From contig JACKEO010000024.1 of the NCBI GenBank assembly GCA_020632955.1, positions 1 through 55,708 of the forward strand: a stretch of 55,708 nucleotides of DNA. The letters are read 5' to 3'. The translations under genes were made by a program, and so were the position numbers. The notes below the pieces were generated by a model that did no database searches, was not told the DNA's origin, and saw only the letters and a program-made list of their open reading frames with translations. This DNA comes from Alphaproteobacteria bacterium (GTDB lineage Bacteria; Myxococcota_A; UBA796; GCA-2862545). Shown piece by piece: positions 1 through 8,078 of the stretch; position 1 is the stretch's first letter; each line of letters begins with the position of its first letter.

Positions 1-351
1 GTCGTCACCCTGCCGGCCACCGAGGACGCCGACGGCGACGGGCGGGTCGAGATGTCGATCACCTTCGACGTCGACGCGCGCATGACCCGCTGGTTCTCGT
101 GGGGCGCGGGCGTGGACTGGTCGGTCACCGTGATGGAACTCGTGGCGACGTCGCACCGCGCCGAGCTGGACCCGTTCGGCGTCCCGACGGGCAAGTACAC
201 CTTGCTCGGCGACCGCGGCTTCGGACCGCTCTACACCTCGGGCCAGGCCTACCAGCTCGTCAGCAAGCAGACGACCGAGGACTGGCTGCTGCAGGGCTTC
301 GCGGCGATGCCGCCGGTGACGGGCTCGATCCAGATCAGCGGGGGTCCCTGA
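1..351 (+). CDS. 3' end of an unrecognised gene
   Basis: The reading frame is open from the first base of the window and stops with TGA at 349-351, so at least 116 C-terminal residues are present and the start lies outside. The visible part begins with an acidic Asp-Gly-Asp-Gly stretch. It then has alternating hydrophobic and polar residues with many aromatic residues, as in a beta-rich domain, and ends in a Gly-Gly-Pro tail. No family was recognised. It converges on the ankyrin gene that ends at 407. The 55 bases between them hold a 12-base perfect palindrome (391-402) and no obvious T-tract terminator. An internal ATG at 52 could be an alternative start, but the open frame upstream makes a longer protein more likely. 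Confidence 0.6.
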   Translation, partial: VVTLPATEDADGDGRVEMSITFDVDARMTRWFSWGAGVDWSVTVMELVATSHRAELDPFGVPTGKYTLLGDRGFGPLYTSGQAYQLVSKQTTEDWLLQGFAAMPPVTGSIQISGGP

Positions 352-406
352 TCCGGGCGTGGCCGGAGGGGCTGCTCCTGTCCTGGGGCGGCCGGATCCG
401 GCGTCG

Positions 407-1861
407 CTACAGCCCCTTCGCCGACAACAGCGCCGCCGCCTTCAGGTTGCCGATCGCGGTGGCGTACAGGGACGGGCTCTGCTTCGCCTTGAACTTCGCG
501 CAGGTGAAGCCCGCGAAGTCGCCGCCGCCGCCGTACTGCTTGATCGTGAAGTCGGGGTTGAACTTCCACGCCATCTTCTCGGCGATCGCCTGCACGAGCT
601 CGAGGTCGTCGCGCTCCACGGCCCAGTAGATCGGCGTCTTGTTGCGGATCTCGGTGAGGCACTTGAGCATCGAGAACCGGGTGTCGAGGACCGAGATGCC
701 GCTCGAGCCGATCTGCACGCTCGCGCCTCGCTCCAGCAGCAGGCGGGCGACGTCGGTGCGTCCGGACATGATGGCGATGATCAGCGGGGTGTACCCGTCG
801 CCGCCCCAGTTGGTGTTCCCGCGGTAGTCCGGGTTCATGGTGACGCCGAGGGCGGCCGTCTCCACGGCGACGTCGAGCTCCGCCCCCTTGTCGAGGATGG
901 CGGTGACCAGCTCGACGTCGGCGAACTCCGCCGCGACGGCCAGCGGCCAGGTCTCCAGCGTGCGGCCTCCCAGCTCCGACGCGGCGCGCGAGACCGCGTC
1001 GGCCCCCTGGGCCAGCATCGCCTTCGACAGGCCCAGCTTGTGCAGGCGCAGGGCGACGAGGAAGGCGCTCACCCCGTCCGCACGCCGGCTGTCGACGTCG
1101 GCCCCGGCCCCCACGAGCAGGTCGAGCATCTGCGCCGGGCTGCCGTTGCGATCCTCGGGGAGGTCCCGGTACCAGTCCGGCACCTTCAACCCGAAGCCGG
1201 CCACCGCGTCCGCGCCCTTGGCGAAGGCCTCCCGCCGCTCCTGGGCGGTCATGCTGAAGGCGGCGAGCTTGTGCACCAGGCCCCCGTCGGTGCGTGCGGC
1301 CTTCGCATCGGCCCCGTGGGCCAGCAGACTCGCGAGGCAGGGCACGCAGTTGGTCTGCTGGACGGCCTGCTCCAGCGCGGTGACCTCGAGCACCTTTGTC
1401 TGCGCCGCGGCGGACTCCCACGCCGCGATCATCGCCTTGTTCGCCGACTTGCCCTTCTCCCGCTCCTTCGCGGCGAGCACCCTCAGATGCCGGCTCGGAT
1501 CGATCGTGCCCACCTTGTCGGGCTCGGCGCCGGCCTCGAGCAGCAGGTCGAGGACCTCGGTCGCGTAGTTGTTCGCGGCCTGGATCACGGCCGGGTAGCT
1601 CCCGCCGTTCGGATCGCAGCCGGCGGCGAGGAGCGCCCTGGTGGCGTCCACGCAGAAGAAGGAGGAGGCCAGGGCGTTCTGGCCGTTGTCGTCCAGGGCG
1701 TTGACGTCGGCGCCGGCCGCGAGCGCCGCCTGGACGCCGGCCTCGTCGCACTGGCGTGCCGCGGTGAAGAGGTCGGACTGCGCGTCGGCGTGGGCCGCGA
1801 GCGGGACGGCCGTGGCGAGCAGGGACGCGAGCAGGAGTGCAGATCGACGTGCGCGGTTCAT
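407..1861 (-). CDS. Secreted ankyrin-repeat protein
   Basis: 484 residues. The N-terminus has two arginine pairs, a hydrophobic core and an Ala-His-Ala-Asp-Ala cleavage region around residue 26, so export to the periplasm or cell surface is likely. The rest is built of ankyrin-type units with the usual A-x-x-x-G-x-x-x-x-V-x-x-L-L-x-x-G-A-D/E pattern. Clear copies lie near residues 30-60, 75-115, 240-290, 300-340 and 350-400, some separated by insertions. Ankyrin repeats mediate protein-protein binding; the partner cannot be told from sequence. It stands alone, with its own upstream region (1862-1981). On the minus strand a TACAGT hexamer at 1900-1905 could be a -10 box. No enzymatic domain is visible. 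Confidence 0.85.
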   Translation of the reverse strand: MNRARRSALLLASLLATAVPLAAHADAQSDLFTAARQCDEAGVQAALAAGADVNALDDNGQNALASSFFCVDATRALLAAGCDPNGGSYPAVIQAANNYATEVLDLLLEAGAEPDKVGTIDPSRHLRVLAAKEREKGKSANKAMIAAWESAAAQTKVLEVTALEQAVQQTNCVPCLASLLAHGADAKAARTDGGLVHKLAAFSMTAQERREAFAKGADAVAGFGLKVPDWYRDLPEDRNGSPAQMLDLLVGAGADVDSRRADGVSAFLVALRLHKLGLSKAMLAQGADAVSRAASELGGRTLETWPLAVAAEFADVELVTAILDKGAELDVAVETAALGVTMNPDYRGNTNWGGDGYTPLIIAIMSGRTDVARLLLERGASVQIGSSGISVLDTRFSMLKCLTEIRNKTPIYWAVERDDLELVQAIAEKMAWKFNPDFTIKQYGGGGDFAGFTCAKFKAKQSPSLYATAIGNLKAAALLSAKGL

Positions 1862-1981
1862 GGCCGGGATCCTCCCCGATGCCGGTGTGCGGCGTCGGGA
1901 CTGTACCGCAGGTCCGTCGGTGGAGGCCGCGGATGGCGTGCGGTCCGGCGACCCTCCTGCTTGGGCTCCGGCCCTCCCGCG

Positions 1982-3214
1982 CTACACCACCTTCCACCAG
2001 GGTGTCGCGACGATGCCCTCCTCCATGCGGAACGTCGCGTCGCCGCCGTGCAGCAGCAGGCAGCCGACGACGGCGTCGCCGTACTCCTCCCGGAACGCCC
2101 GGAGGTGTCTGGCGTCGCGCATCGTCGGCCGTGTGGTGGCCTTGATCTCGAGGGCGATGAGGCGGTCCCGATCCTCGATGACGGCGTCCGCCTCCTGTCC
2201 CGAAGCGGTGCGCCAGTGGAGGATCTGTGGGCGAGACCCCGGCTGGGCATCGGCCCACGCGAGGAGGTCGTGGACGACCAGGTTCTCGAGGTGTGCACCT
2301 GTCGGCTCGCCCCCGCCGAGATGGAGCGCCAGCCCGGCGTCCGCCCAGTACAGCTTGGGTGCCTTGATGAGCCGCTTGGTGCGATTCACCGCGTAGGGCT
2401 CCAGGCGGACCAGCAGGTGCGACGTCTCGAGCAGGCCGAGGTGACGCTGGACCGTCGAGGCCGGCAGGCCGACGTCGCGGCCCAGCTCAGCTGCGTTGAG
2501 CAACGCGCCCGTCCGGAGCGCCGCAGCGCGCATCAGGCGTCGGAAGTCGGGAAGACTCTGCACGTTCGACAGGTCGCGGAGGTCGCGCTCCAGGTAGGTG
2601 CGCACGTAGCCTTCGAACCAGGTCGCCCTGGCGGCGTCCGACGGCAGCTCCAGGGCCGGGACAGGGAAGCCTCCGCGTCGTACGAGCGCCGTCCAGTCCT
2701 CCGCGGGTGCCGCGTCGTCGACGAGGAGGGACGGCCAGCGCGCGACGTCCTCGGCGAGCAGCTCGCCCCACAGACCTGCTCGGCCGAGACCGAGCTGCTC
2801 GCGACGGGTCAGCGGGTGCAGGGCGCGGTAGGCCGCCCTCCCGGCGAGGGAGTCGGCCGCCGCTTCCATCCGCAGCAGGTTCGCCGACCCCGTGAGCAGG
2901 AAGCGACCGCGCCGCCTCGGGCGGTCCTGATCGACGAGCGACTTCACCGCGAGGAGGAGGTCAGGCTCCCGCTGGACCTCGTCCACGGTCATCGTCGGGA
3001 AGCGCCGGAGGAGGTCGGCGGGCGCATCGGCCGCCTGCTGGCGCACACCGAGGTCGTCGAGCGTCAGGTACGGGCGCTCCGCGAAGGGGTGGCCTTCCTG
3101 CGCCAGCGTGCTCTTGCCGGTCTGGCGAGCGCCGGAGAGCACGACGACGGGAAAGGTGCCGAGGTCTGCCGAGAGCGTCGAGCTGACGAGCCGGGGACGG
3201 TAGGGCGGAGGCAT
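1982..3214 (-). CDS. AAA ATPase with DUF4143 C-terminal domain
   Basis: 410 residues from ATG 3214. A Walker A motif (G-A-R-Q-T-G-K-S-T, residues 28-36), Walker B (T-V-D-E, about 76-79) and a T-G-S-A-N sensor (about 108-112) form the AAA_14-type ATPase domain. The C-terminal half has the DUF4143 pattern, a winged-helix-like stretch (about residues 240-270) followed by a restriction-endonuclease-like fold with E-x-D-A-V-I and A-L-E-I-K motifs. The cellular role of this widespread, often horizontally moved family is unknown. An in-frame ATG at 3262 would add 16 residues but lies inside a 31-base palindrome (3244-3274), so I prefer 3214, where family-like sequence begins. It follows the sulfatase gene on the same strand. 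Confidence 0.88.
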   Translation of the reverse strand: MPPPYRPRLVSSTLSADLGTFPVVVLSGARQTGKSTLAQEGHPFAERPYLTLDDLGVRQQAADAPADLLRRFPTMTVDEVQREPDLLLAVKSLVDQDRPRRRGRFLLTGSANLLRMEAAADSLAGRAAYRALHPLTRREQLGLGRAGLWGELLAEDVARWPSLLVDDAAPAEDWTALVRRGGFPVPALELPSDAARATWFEGYVRTYLERDLRDLSNVQSLPDFRRLMRAAALRTGALLNAAELGRDVGLPASTVQRHLGLLETSHLLVRLEPYAVNRTKRLIKAPKLYWADAGLALHLGGGEPTGAHLENLVVHDLLAWADAQPGSRPQILHWRTASGQEADAVIEDRDRLIALEIKATTRPTMRDARHLRAFREEYGDAVVGCLLLHGGDATFRMEEGIVATPWWKVV

Positions 3215-3243
3215 GGGAGGGTGATATCCAAGCACTTCATGGG

Positions 3244-3274
3244 TGACAATCAACCATGACATGGTGGATTGTCA
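3244..3274. promoter_or_regulatory. Near-perfect palindrome before the DUF4143 ATPase gene
   Basis: Two 15-base arms, TGACAATCAACCATG and CATGGTGGATTGTCA, flank a single central A and pair at 14 of 15 positions. It lies 30 bases upstream of the preferred ATPase start and 5 bases past the end of the sulfatase gene. Its AT content is well above the local average. Likely an operator or binding site for the ATPase or a regulator (inference). It lacks the T-tract expected of a terminator. Confidence 0.75.
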
Positions 3275-3279
3275 GAACT

Positions 3280-4578
3280 CTACTCCACGTACCCCACCGC
3301 CCGCAGCGCCTCCCCCAGCCCCTTCCGCTCCGGCACCCCCTCCGCCCGCACGGCCTCCACCCGCTCCGCCAGCGCCCGCAGCGGCGCCACCATCGCATCC
3401 CCCTCCAGCGCCTCCATCCCGGCGATCTCGCGGGGGTCCCGCGCCAGGTCGGTGACCACCACGCGGCCGTCGGCCACCACGCCCTTGCGGGTGCCCTCCC
3501 AGAGGGCGCCGCCCACCACGCCCACCTCCACGTTGCCGGGGTTGTCGCTCACGGCGGTGACGGGGAGGTCGGGGAGGCGACCGTCGCGGAGCAGGGCGTG
3601 CACGGCCCGGCCGGCGAGGGGCTCGGGCAGGGCGGGCAGCGGGCGTCGGCTGTCCCAGGCCACCACGGGCACGCGCTCCACCTCCTCCCAGAGGAAGCCG
3701 CCGTGGCGCAGCAGGCGGTGCTCGCCCAGGAGCTCGCCGTGGTCGGAGGTGACCACCACCCGGGCGTCGGCCAGGCGACCGCGGGCCTGCAGGGCGTCGA
3801 GCACCGCGCCGAGGTTGGCGTCGGCGGCGTGGATGCCGGCGTCGTAGCCGTCGCGCACCGACAGCAGGAAGGCCTCCTCGGTGTCGGGGTGCAGCGTGCC
3901 GCCGATGAAGCCGCGGAAGGTGGACGTGATGCGGCCGTTGAGGTCGACGAGCATCACCGCGGGCGCGCGGCCGCCCCAGGGCAGGCTGCCGTCGGTGCCC
4001 GGGTAGGGGTCGTGGGCGTCGTAGAGGTTCACCACCAGCAGCAGCGGACGCTCGGCGTCCACCGCGTCGAGCACCTCGGCCAGCACCGGCGGGAAGCGCT
4101 CGCCCCGCAGCTCCAGCGGACGCGCCGCCACGCGCACCTGCTCGAAGCCCTGCAGCAGGCCCCCGTCCTGGGCGAGCACCGGGTTCGCGCTCACCAGGGC
4201 GGTCTGGTAGCCGGCGGCGGCCAGCTCCTCGGGCAGCGTGACGGCCTCCTCGGCCAGCGGTCGCACGGCCATCCACGGCGAGACCTTCGTGCCCTCGCTG
4301 GTCCACACGGCGCCGTGCTCCTCCACCGGCGCGCCCGTGAGCAGGCTCGCGTGGCTGGGGTGGGTCCACGGGGCAGGGGAGTAGGCCCGGCAGGCGTGCA
4401 CCGCGCCACGGCGGGCCGCGAGGGCGTCGAGGCGGGGCGTGGTGGGGCGGTCGTGCCCGCAGAGGCTGGTGTGGTCGGCGCGCACCGTGTCCATCACCAC
4501 CAGCACCACCGTCTGCGGCGGGCCTGGCGGAGACGGGGTCGAGCAGGCCCCGAGCAGGGCGACGAGCCAGGCGAACAT
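3280..4578 (-). CDS. Sulfatase-fold (alkaline phosphatase superfamily) lipoprotein
   Basis: 432 residues. The N-terminus is a lipoprotein signal with lipobox L-L-G-A-C (Cys12), so it is probably membrane-anchored outside the cytoplasm. Metal-site residues of the sulfatase fold are visible: Asp30 in V-V-M-D-T-V-R-A-D, S-D-H-G-E (Asp279, His280) and R-H-G-G (His292). The position where true sulfatases carry the formylglycine Cys or Ser (C-x-P-S-R) reads T-H-P-S-H, with Thr72 as the likely nucleophile. That suits a phosphodiesterase or phospho-/glycerophospho-transferase better than a formylglycine sulfatase (family knowledge plus inference). It lies 4 bases downstream of the membrane-protein gene at 4583-5224 and is probably cotranscribed with it. 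Confidence 0.85.
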   Translation of the reverse strand: MFAWLVALLGACSTPSPPGPPQTVVLVVMDTVRADHTSLCGHDRPTTPRLDALAARRGAVHACRAYSPAPWTHPSHASLLTGAPVEEHGAVWTSEGTKVSPWMAVRPLAEEAVTLPEELAAAGYQTALVSANPVLAQDGGLLQGFEQVRVAARPLELRGERFPPVLAEVLDAVDAERPLLLVVNLYDAHDPYPGTDGSLPWGGRAPAVMLVDLNGRITSTFRGFIGGTLHPDTEEAFLLSVRDGYDAGIHAADANLGAVLDALQARGRLADARVVVTSDHGELLGEHRLLRHGGFLWEEVERVPVVAWDSRRPLPALPEPLAGRAVHALLRDGRLPDLPVTAVSDNPGNVEVGVVGGALWEGTRKGVVADGRVVVTDLARDPREIAGMEALEGDAMVAPLRALAERVEAVRAEGVPERKGLGEALRAVGYVE

Positions 4579-4582
4579 GGGC

Positions 4583-5224
4583 TCAGCCCACCAGGGGCAG
4601 CAGGCCGGTGAAGCACACCACCAGGGGACCGAGGACGGCCAGGGTGGTGACCGCGGCGCGCTGCGAGGGCGCCAGCGCTTCGTCGGCGGACGCGTCCGCG
4701 CGGTCGCCCACGGCCACGCCCACCACCACGAGCAGCGCCGCCAGCAGCACCACGCCAGCGGTGGCCACCTGCTCCACCCACGGCTCGGGCACGGCCTGCT
4801 CCAGGCCCAGCATGGCGAGCAGGAGCGCCGTGCCGCCCAGCAGGATGCCCACGGCCAGCCGTGCCGCGCCCTCGCGCAGCGGCGCTGCGCCCAGGGCGAG
4901 CCCGAGCACCGCCAGGGTGCCCACCACCGCGCCCGGCAGGCGCGACCAGGGGGCCGCCGTCCACCACGACAGGGTGGGCGCCAGGGCCACGCCCCAGGCC
5001 GCGGCGAGCACCCAGGCCAGCACCACGCCCACCGGCGCGGGCAGGCCGCCGGCGAGGCGCGGAGCCAGCGCCCCCAGGCAGAGCAGCAACGGCACCGCGG
5101 CGAGGCTGGGCAGCGTGCTCGTGGCGCCCGCGGCGGTGAGCCCGGCGGCGACGCCCACCACGGCCGCGACGGAGGCGAGGAGCGCGAGGAGCAGGGGCAC
5201 GGGCAGGCGGGTGGGCATGTGCAC
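4583..5224 (-). CDS. Polytopic membrane protein, unrecognised
   Basis: 213 residues, almost entirely hydrophobic, with about six predicted membrane segments rich in Ala, Leu, Val and Gly. The only notable hydrophilic part is an Asp-Arg-Ala-Asp-Ala-Ser loop before the last helix. No catalytic or transport motif was recognised. The next gene on the same strand, a sulfatase-fold lipoprotein, starts 4 bases after its stop, so the two probably form an operon and may work together at the cytoplasmic membrane. The start is uncertain: a second Met follows two codons later (M-H-M-P-T-R). Confidence 0.7.
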   Translation of the reverse strand: MHMPTRLPVPLLLALLASVAAVVGVAAGLTAAGATSTLPSLAAVPLLLCLGALAPRLAGGLPAPVGVVLAWVLAAAWGVALAPTLSWWTAAPWSRLPGAVVGTLAVLGLALGAAPLREGAARLAVGILLGGTALLLAMLGLEQAVPEPWVEQVATAGVVLLAALLVVVGVAVGDRADASADEALAPSQRAAVTTLAVLGPLVVCFTGLLPLVG

Positions 5225-5271
5225 AGCCTATCGTCGTGGCCGTGCCGGGGCCGGGCCTGGGGCGGCGGCCT

Positions 5272-5296
5272 GTGGTACCACGAGGTCCTCCGGAGG
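5272..5296 (+). promoter_or_regulatory. Leader palindromes over the GMC gene's Shine-Dalgarno
   Basis: Two perfect 10-base palindromes lie next to each other just before the GMC oxidoreductase start: GTGGTACCAC (5272-5281) and CCTCCGGAGG (5287-5296). The second contains the GGAGG ribosome binding site, 4 bases before GTG 5301, so the site can pair with its own upstream CCTCC. Function is inferred. Confidence 0.5.
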
Positions 5297-5300
5297 TGTG

Positions 5301-6755
5301 GTGGACAAGGTCGACCTCGTCGTCGCGGGCACCGGCTTCGCGTCCTCCTTCTTCCTCCACCGCTTCCTGCAGGACGCCGGCGACGTCCGCGTCCGGGTGC
5401 TCGAGGCCGGGCCCCGCGTCCCCCACGGCGAGCTCGTGGCGCACGCCCGCCGCAAGGTGCGCCGCACCATCGAGCGCTACGTCCGCCCCGGTCCCTTCCC
5501 CAACGACCGCTACGTCAACCGCACCCCGCACAAGCCGTGGCTGTTCACCACCGCCTTCGGGGGCGGGTCGAACTGCTGGTGGGCCTGCACGCCGCGCATG
5601 CTGCCCGAGGACTTCGCGCTCGCCTCCACGTGGGGCCAGGGCGTGGACTGGCCGGTGTCGTACGACGAGCTCGAGCCCTGGTACGCCGAGGCCGAGGCGC
5701 TGATGGCCGTGTCGGGTCCGCCCGATGGACCCTTCCCGCGGTCCACGCCCTACCCGCAGCCCCCCCACCTGCTCACGCCCGCCGACCGCGTGCTCAAGGA
5801 GGCCCACCCGCGGGGCTTCTTCGTGCAGCCCACCGCGCGCGCGCGCCTGGCGGTGGGGCGCCGGCCGGCCTGCTGCGGCAACGCCCACTGCGACCTCTGC
5901 CCCATCGACGCCAAGTTCACGATCGAGAACTCCCTGGCGGCGGTCTACGACGACCCGCGGGTGCAGCTCGACCTCGGCTGCGCGGTGCAGGCCGTGGAGG
6001 TGGAAGGGGGCCGGGCCACCGGGGTGCGCTTCCTGCGTGGCGGCCGCGAGGAGCGCCTGGGCGCCGACCTCGTGGTGCTCGGCACCAACGCCATCTTCAA
6101 CCCCCACATCCTGCTGCGCTCGGGCCTGGACGACGGCGTGGTGGGGCGGGGGCTGCAGGAGCAGGTGGGCGTCACCGCCACGGTCTTCCTTGACGGCGTC
6201 GACCACTTCGGCGGGTCCACGGCCATCACCGGTCACGGCTACACCTCCTACGCCGGGGCGCATCGCCGGGAGCGCGCCGCCTGCCTCATCGAGACCTCCA
6301 ACCGCGCGCGCCTGCGCCTGGAGCCCGGGAAGTGGCGGCAGTGGATGCTGCTCACGCTGATCTACGAGGACTTGCGTCGCGACGACAACCGCGTCACCGT
6401 GAGCGCCGACGACCCCACCCGCCCCGAGGTGGTGTACCGGGGGCCCAGCGACTACGCGCGCGCCGGCACCGCCCAGGCCCTGCAGGACGTGGAGACGCTG
6501 GTGGCCCCGCTGCCGGTGGAGCGCATCGAGGTGCACGGCGAGCGCGACACCGAGGCCCACGTGATGGGCACCCACGTGATGGGCGACGACCCCGCCACCA
6601 GCGTCACCGACAGCTACGGCCGCCACCACCGGGCCCAGGGCCTGGTGGTGCTGGGCTCCGGCAGCTTCCCCACGGCCGCCCCCGCCAACCCCACGCTCAC
6701 CCTGTCGGCGCTGGCCCTGCGTGCCGCCGACCGCCTCGTGGGGTCCACCGCATGA
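5301..6755 (+). CDS. GMC-family FAD-dependent oxidoreductase
   Basis: 484 residues from GTG 5301, chosen because GGAGG lies at 5292-5296 and the flavin fold starts at once. An N-terminal Rossmann motif (V-V-A-G-T-G-F-A-S) binds FAD. The C-terminal GMC signature is present, with H-V-M-G and later A-N-P-T-L-T near the end. A cysteine cluster in the middle (C-C-G-N-A-H-C-D-L-C) is unusual for simple oxidases and could be structural or bind a cofactor. The substrate is unknown; relatives oxidise alcohols or sugars. The next gene overlaps it by ATGA and encodes a Tat-signal small subunit, suggesting a two-subunit dehydrogenase exported by hitchhiking, since this subunit has no signal peptide of its own (inference). 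Confidence 0.88.
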   Translation: MDKVDLVVAGTGFASSFFLHRFLQDAGDVRVRVLEAGPRVPHGELVAHARRKVRRTIERYVRPGPFPNDRYVNRTPHKPWLFTTAFGGGSNCWWACTPRMLPEDFALASTWGQGVDWPVSYDELEPWYAEAEALMAVSGPPDGPFPRSTPYPQPPHLLTPADRVLKEAHPRGFFVQPTARARLAVGRRPACCGNAHCDLCPIDAKFTIENSLAAVYDDPRVQLDLGCAVQAVEVEGGRATGVRFLRGGREERLGADLVVLGTNAIFNPHILLRSGLDDGVVGRGLQEQVGVTATVFLDGVDHFGGSTAITGHGYTSYAGAHRRERAACLIETSNRARLRLEPGKWRQWMLLTLIYEDLRRDDNRVTVSADDPTRPEVVYRGPSDYARAGTAQALQDVETLVAPLPVERIEVHGERDTEAHVMGTHVMGDDPATSVTDSYGRHHRAQGLVVLGSGSFPTAAPANPTLTLSALALRAADRLVGSTA

Positions 6756-7153
6756 GCGACCTGGCCCGGCGCGACCTGCTGCTCCTGGGCGTGTCGGCCG
6801 CCGGCCTCGCGCTGGTGGGGCGCGCCCTCGAGACCCGCTGGCTGTCGCACGACGACCTCGTGGACCTCGTGCTCGCCACGCTGCCGTCGTTGACGATCCC
6901 GCGCGCCGAGGTGGAGCGCTACGTCGACGACCTCCTCGCGGCCTTCGAGCGGCCCACCGTGGAGGAGCTGCAGAAGGTGGAGCGCTTCCTGCGCGTGGTG
7001 CCCTACTCCCACGAGCCGGGCATCGCGGAGCGCTTCCTGCTGTCGTCGGACTTCTTCCAGCAGGGGGCCGACCCGTCGCGGCCGGTCCGCTACCTCGCGC
7101 TGAACGACCCCTACCTCACACCCTGCCTGCAGCCCTTCCCCGCGCCCGGGTAG
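6752..7153 (+). CDS. Tat-signal small subunit of a GMC dehydrogenase
   Basis: 133 residues. The start ATG overlaps the GMC stop codon (ATGA), so translation is coupled. The N-terminus A-R-R-D-L-L-L-L-G followed by a hydrophobic run looks like a twin-arginine signal. The rest is short and helical (E-R-Y-V-D-D-L-L-A-A-F, F-L-L-S-S-D-F-F) and resembles the small chaperone or escort subunits found next to GMC dehydrogenases, such as gluconate or fructose dehydrogenase small subunits. It probably folds with the flavoprotein and carries it through the Tat system. No metal or heme motif was seen. It ends 3 bases before the convergent cupin gene. Confidence 0.75.
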   Translation: MSDLARRDLLLLGVSAAGLALVGRALETRWLSHDDLVDLVLATLPSLTIPRAEVERYVDDLLAAFERPTVEELQKVERFLRVVPYSHEPGIAERFLLSSDFFQQGADPSRPVRYLALNDPYLTPCLQPFPAPG

Positions 7154-7156
7154 CGC

Positions 7157-8065
7157 TCAGGGGTCCACCGTGGCCTTCGCGTCGCGGAGCGCGCCGTAGG
7201 TGTCGACGATCACGAGGCCCAGCGGCTCACCCTGGGTGGCCTGGAAGACCGTGGGCTCGCCCTGCTCCACGTGCACCAGCACGCCCTCGCGCAGGGCCTT
7301 GCCGGCCACGCTGCCCTCGCCCCCGAAGACGTAGGCGAACAGCGGGCTGTGCAGGTTGGCGGGCACCTCCAGGCGGTCGCGCACCATCGCCACCAGCAGG
7401 CGTCCCCCGAGGGCCGGCAGGCGCCGCAGCTCCAGGGGACGGTCCAGCGTGCGGAAGGTGGCCAGATCGGCCGTGGGGTCGAAGGTGAACGGGGTCTCGC
7501 CCGTCTGCAGGCGGGGGTCGTCGGGGTGGACGTAGAGGTTCCCGCCGAACTGCGGCGTGGCGAAGACCAGCGCGGCCAGGGTGCGGTCGAGGTGGGGGTT
7601 CTCGAACTCGTGGGCGCAGGCCGGCGGCGACCACACCAGCGCGTGCTCCTCGAAGGTGCCCTCGCCCGCGCCGGGGTTGCCGTGCCCGCCCCACACGTGC
7701 CGCACCACCGCCGTGCCGCCCACCACGATCGTGACCTCCTCGGCCTTCTCGTGGATGTGCAGGGGCGTGGTCTGGCCGAAGCCCATGGTGTGCAGGTGCA
7801 CGCTGGAGCTGCCGTCGGGCGACTCGAAGAGCGCGCGGATGACGTCCACGGCGCCCTTCGCCACCGCCTCGTCGGCGTCGGCGCGCGCCTGCTGCAGGTC
7901 GACGGTCCACACCTCGCCGTACGCGCCGTGGTCGCTCACGGGCGACATGCGCCCCACCCGCCAGGCGAGCCAGCCCAGCAGCAGCAGCACGCCGATCAGC
8001 GCGAGGCGGTAGAAGGCGAGGGCCCTGCGGGTGCTCTGCAGCTCCGCGGCCAGGTCGTCGGTCAC
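7157..8065 (-). CDS. Membrane-anchored cupin-domain protein
   Basis: 302 residues. One N-terminal membrane helix (about residues 18-38) with a short cytoplasmic tail would place the rest outside the cytoplasm. The cupin metal motif is complete: P-L-H-I-H-x3-E-E, then G-G, and a second half with A-H-E-F-E-N (about residues 80-155). A second beta-rich half (about 200-290) may be a degenerate cupin. The activity is unknown: cupins include dioxygenases, isomerases and sugar-binding proteins. It lies 13 bases downstream of the large lipoprotein gene on the same strand and may be cotranscribed with it. Confidence 0.8.
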   Translation of the reverse strand: MTDDLAAELQSTRRALAFYRLALIGVLLLLGWLAWRVGRMSPVSDHGAYGEVWTVDLQQARADADEAVAKGAVDVIRALFESPDGSSSVHLHTMGFGQTTPLHIHEKAEEVTIVVGGTAVVRHVWGGHGNPGAGEGTFEEHALVWSPPACAHEFENPHLDRTLAALVFATPQFGGNLYVHPDDPRLQTGETPFTFDPTADLATFRTLDRPLELRRLPALGGRLLVAMVRDRLEVPANLHSPLFAYVFGGEGSVAGKALREGVLVHVEQGEPTVFQATQGEPLGLVIVDTYGALRDAKATVDP

Positions 8066-8078
8066 CCGGACTCCGCGC

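Noticed and set aside
391..402. GCCGGATCCGGC palindrome between convergent genes as a terminator
   Set aside because: It has no loop of usable size and no T-tract; short perfect palindromes are common by chance at this GC content.
249..2258. Long minus-strand frame overlapping the ankyrin and ATPase genes
   Set aside because: Its sequence is Arg/Gly/Pro-rich and runs through two well-supported genes in other frames.
3262..3262. ATG 3262 as the start of the DUF4143 ATPase
   Set aside because: It lies inside the palindrome and would make the operator-like site coding; family-like sequence begins at ATG 3214.
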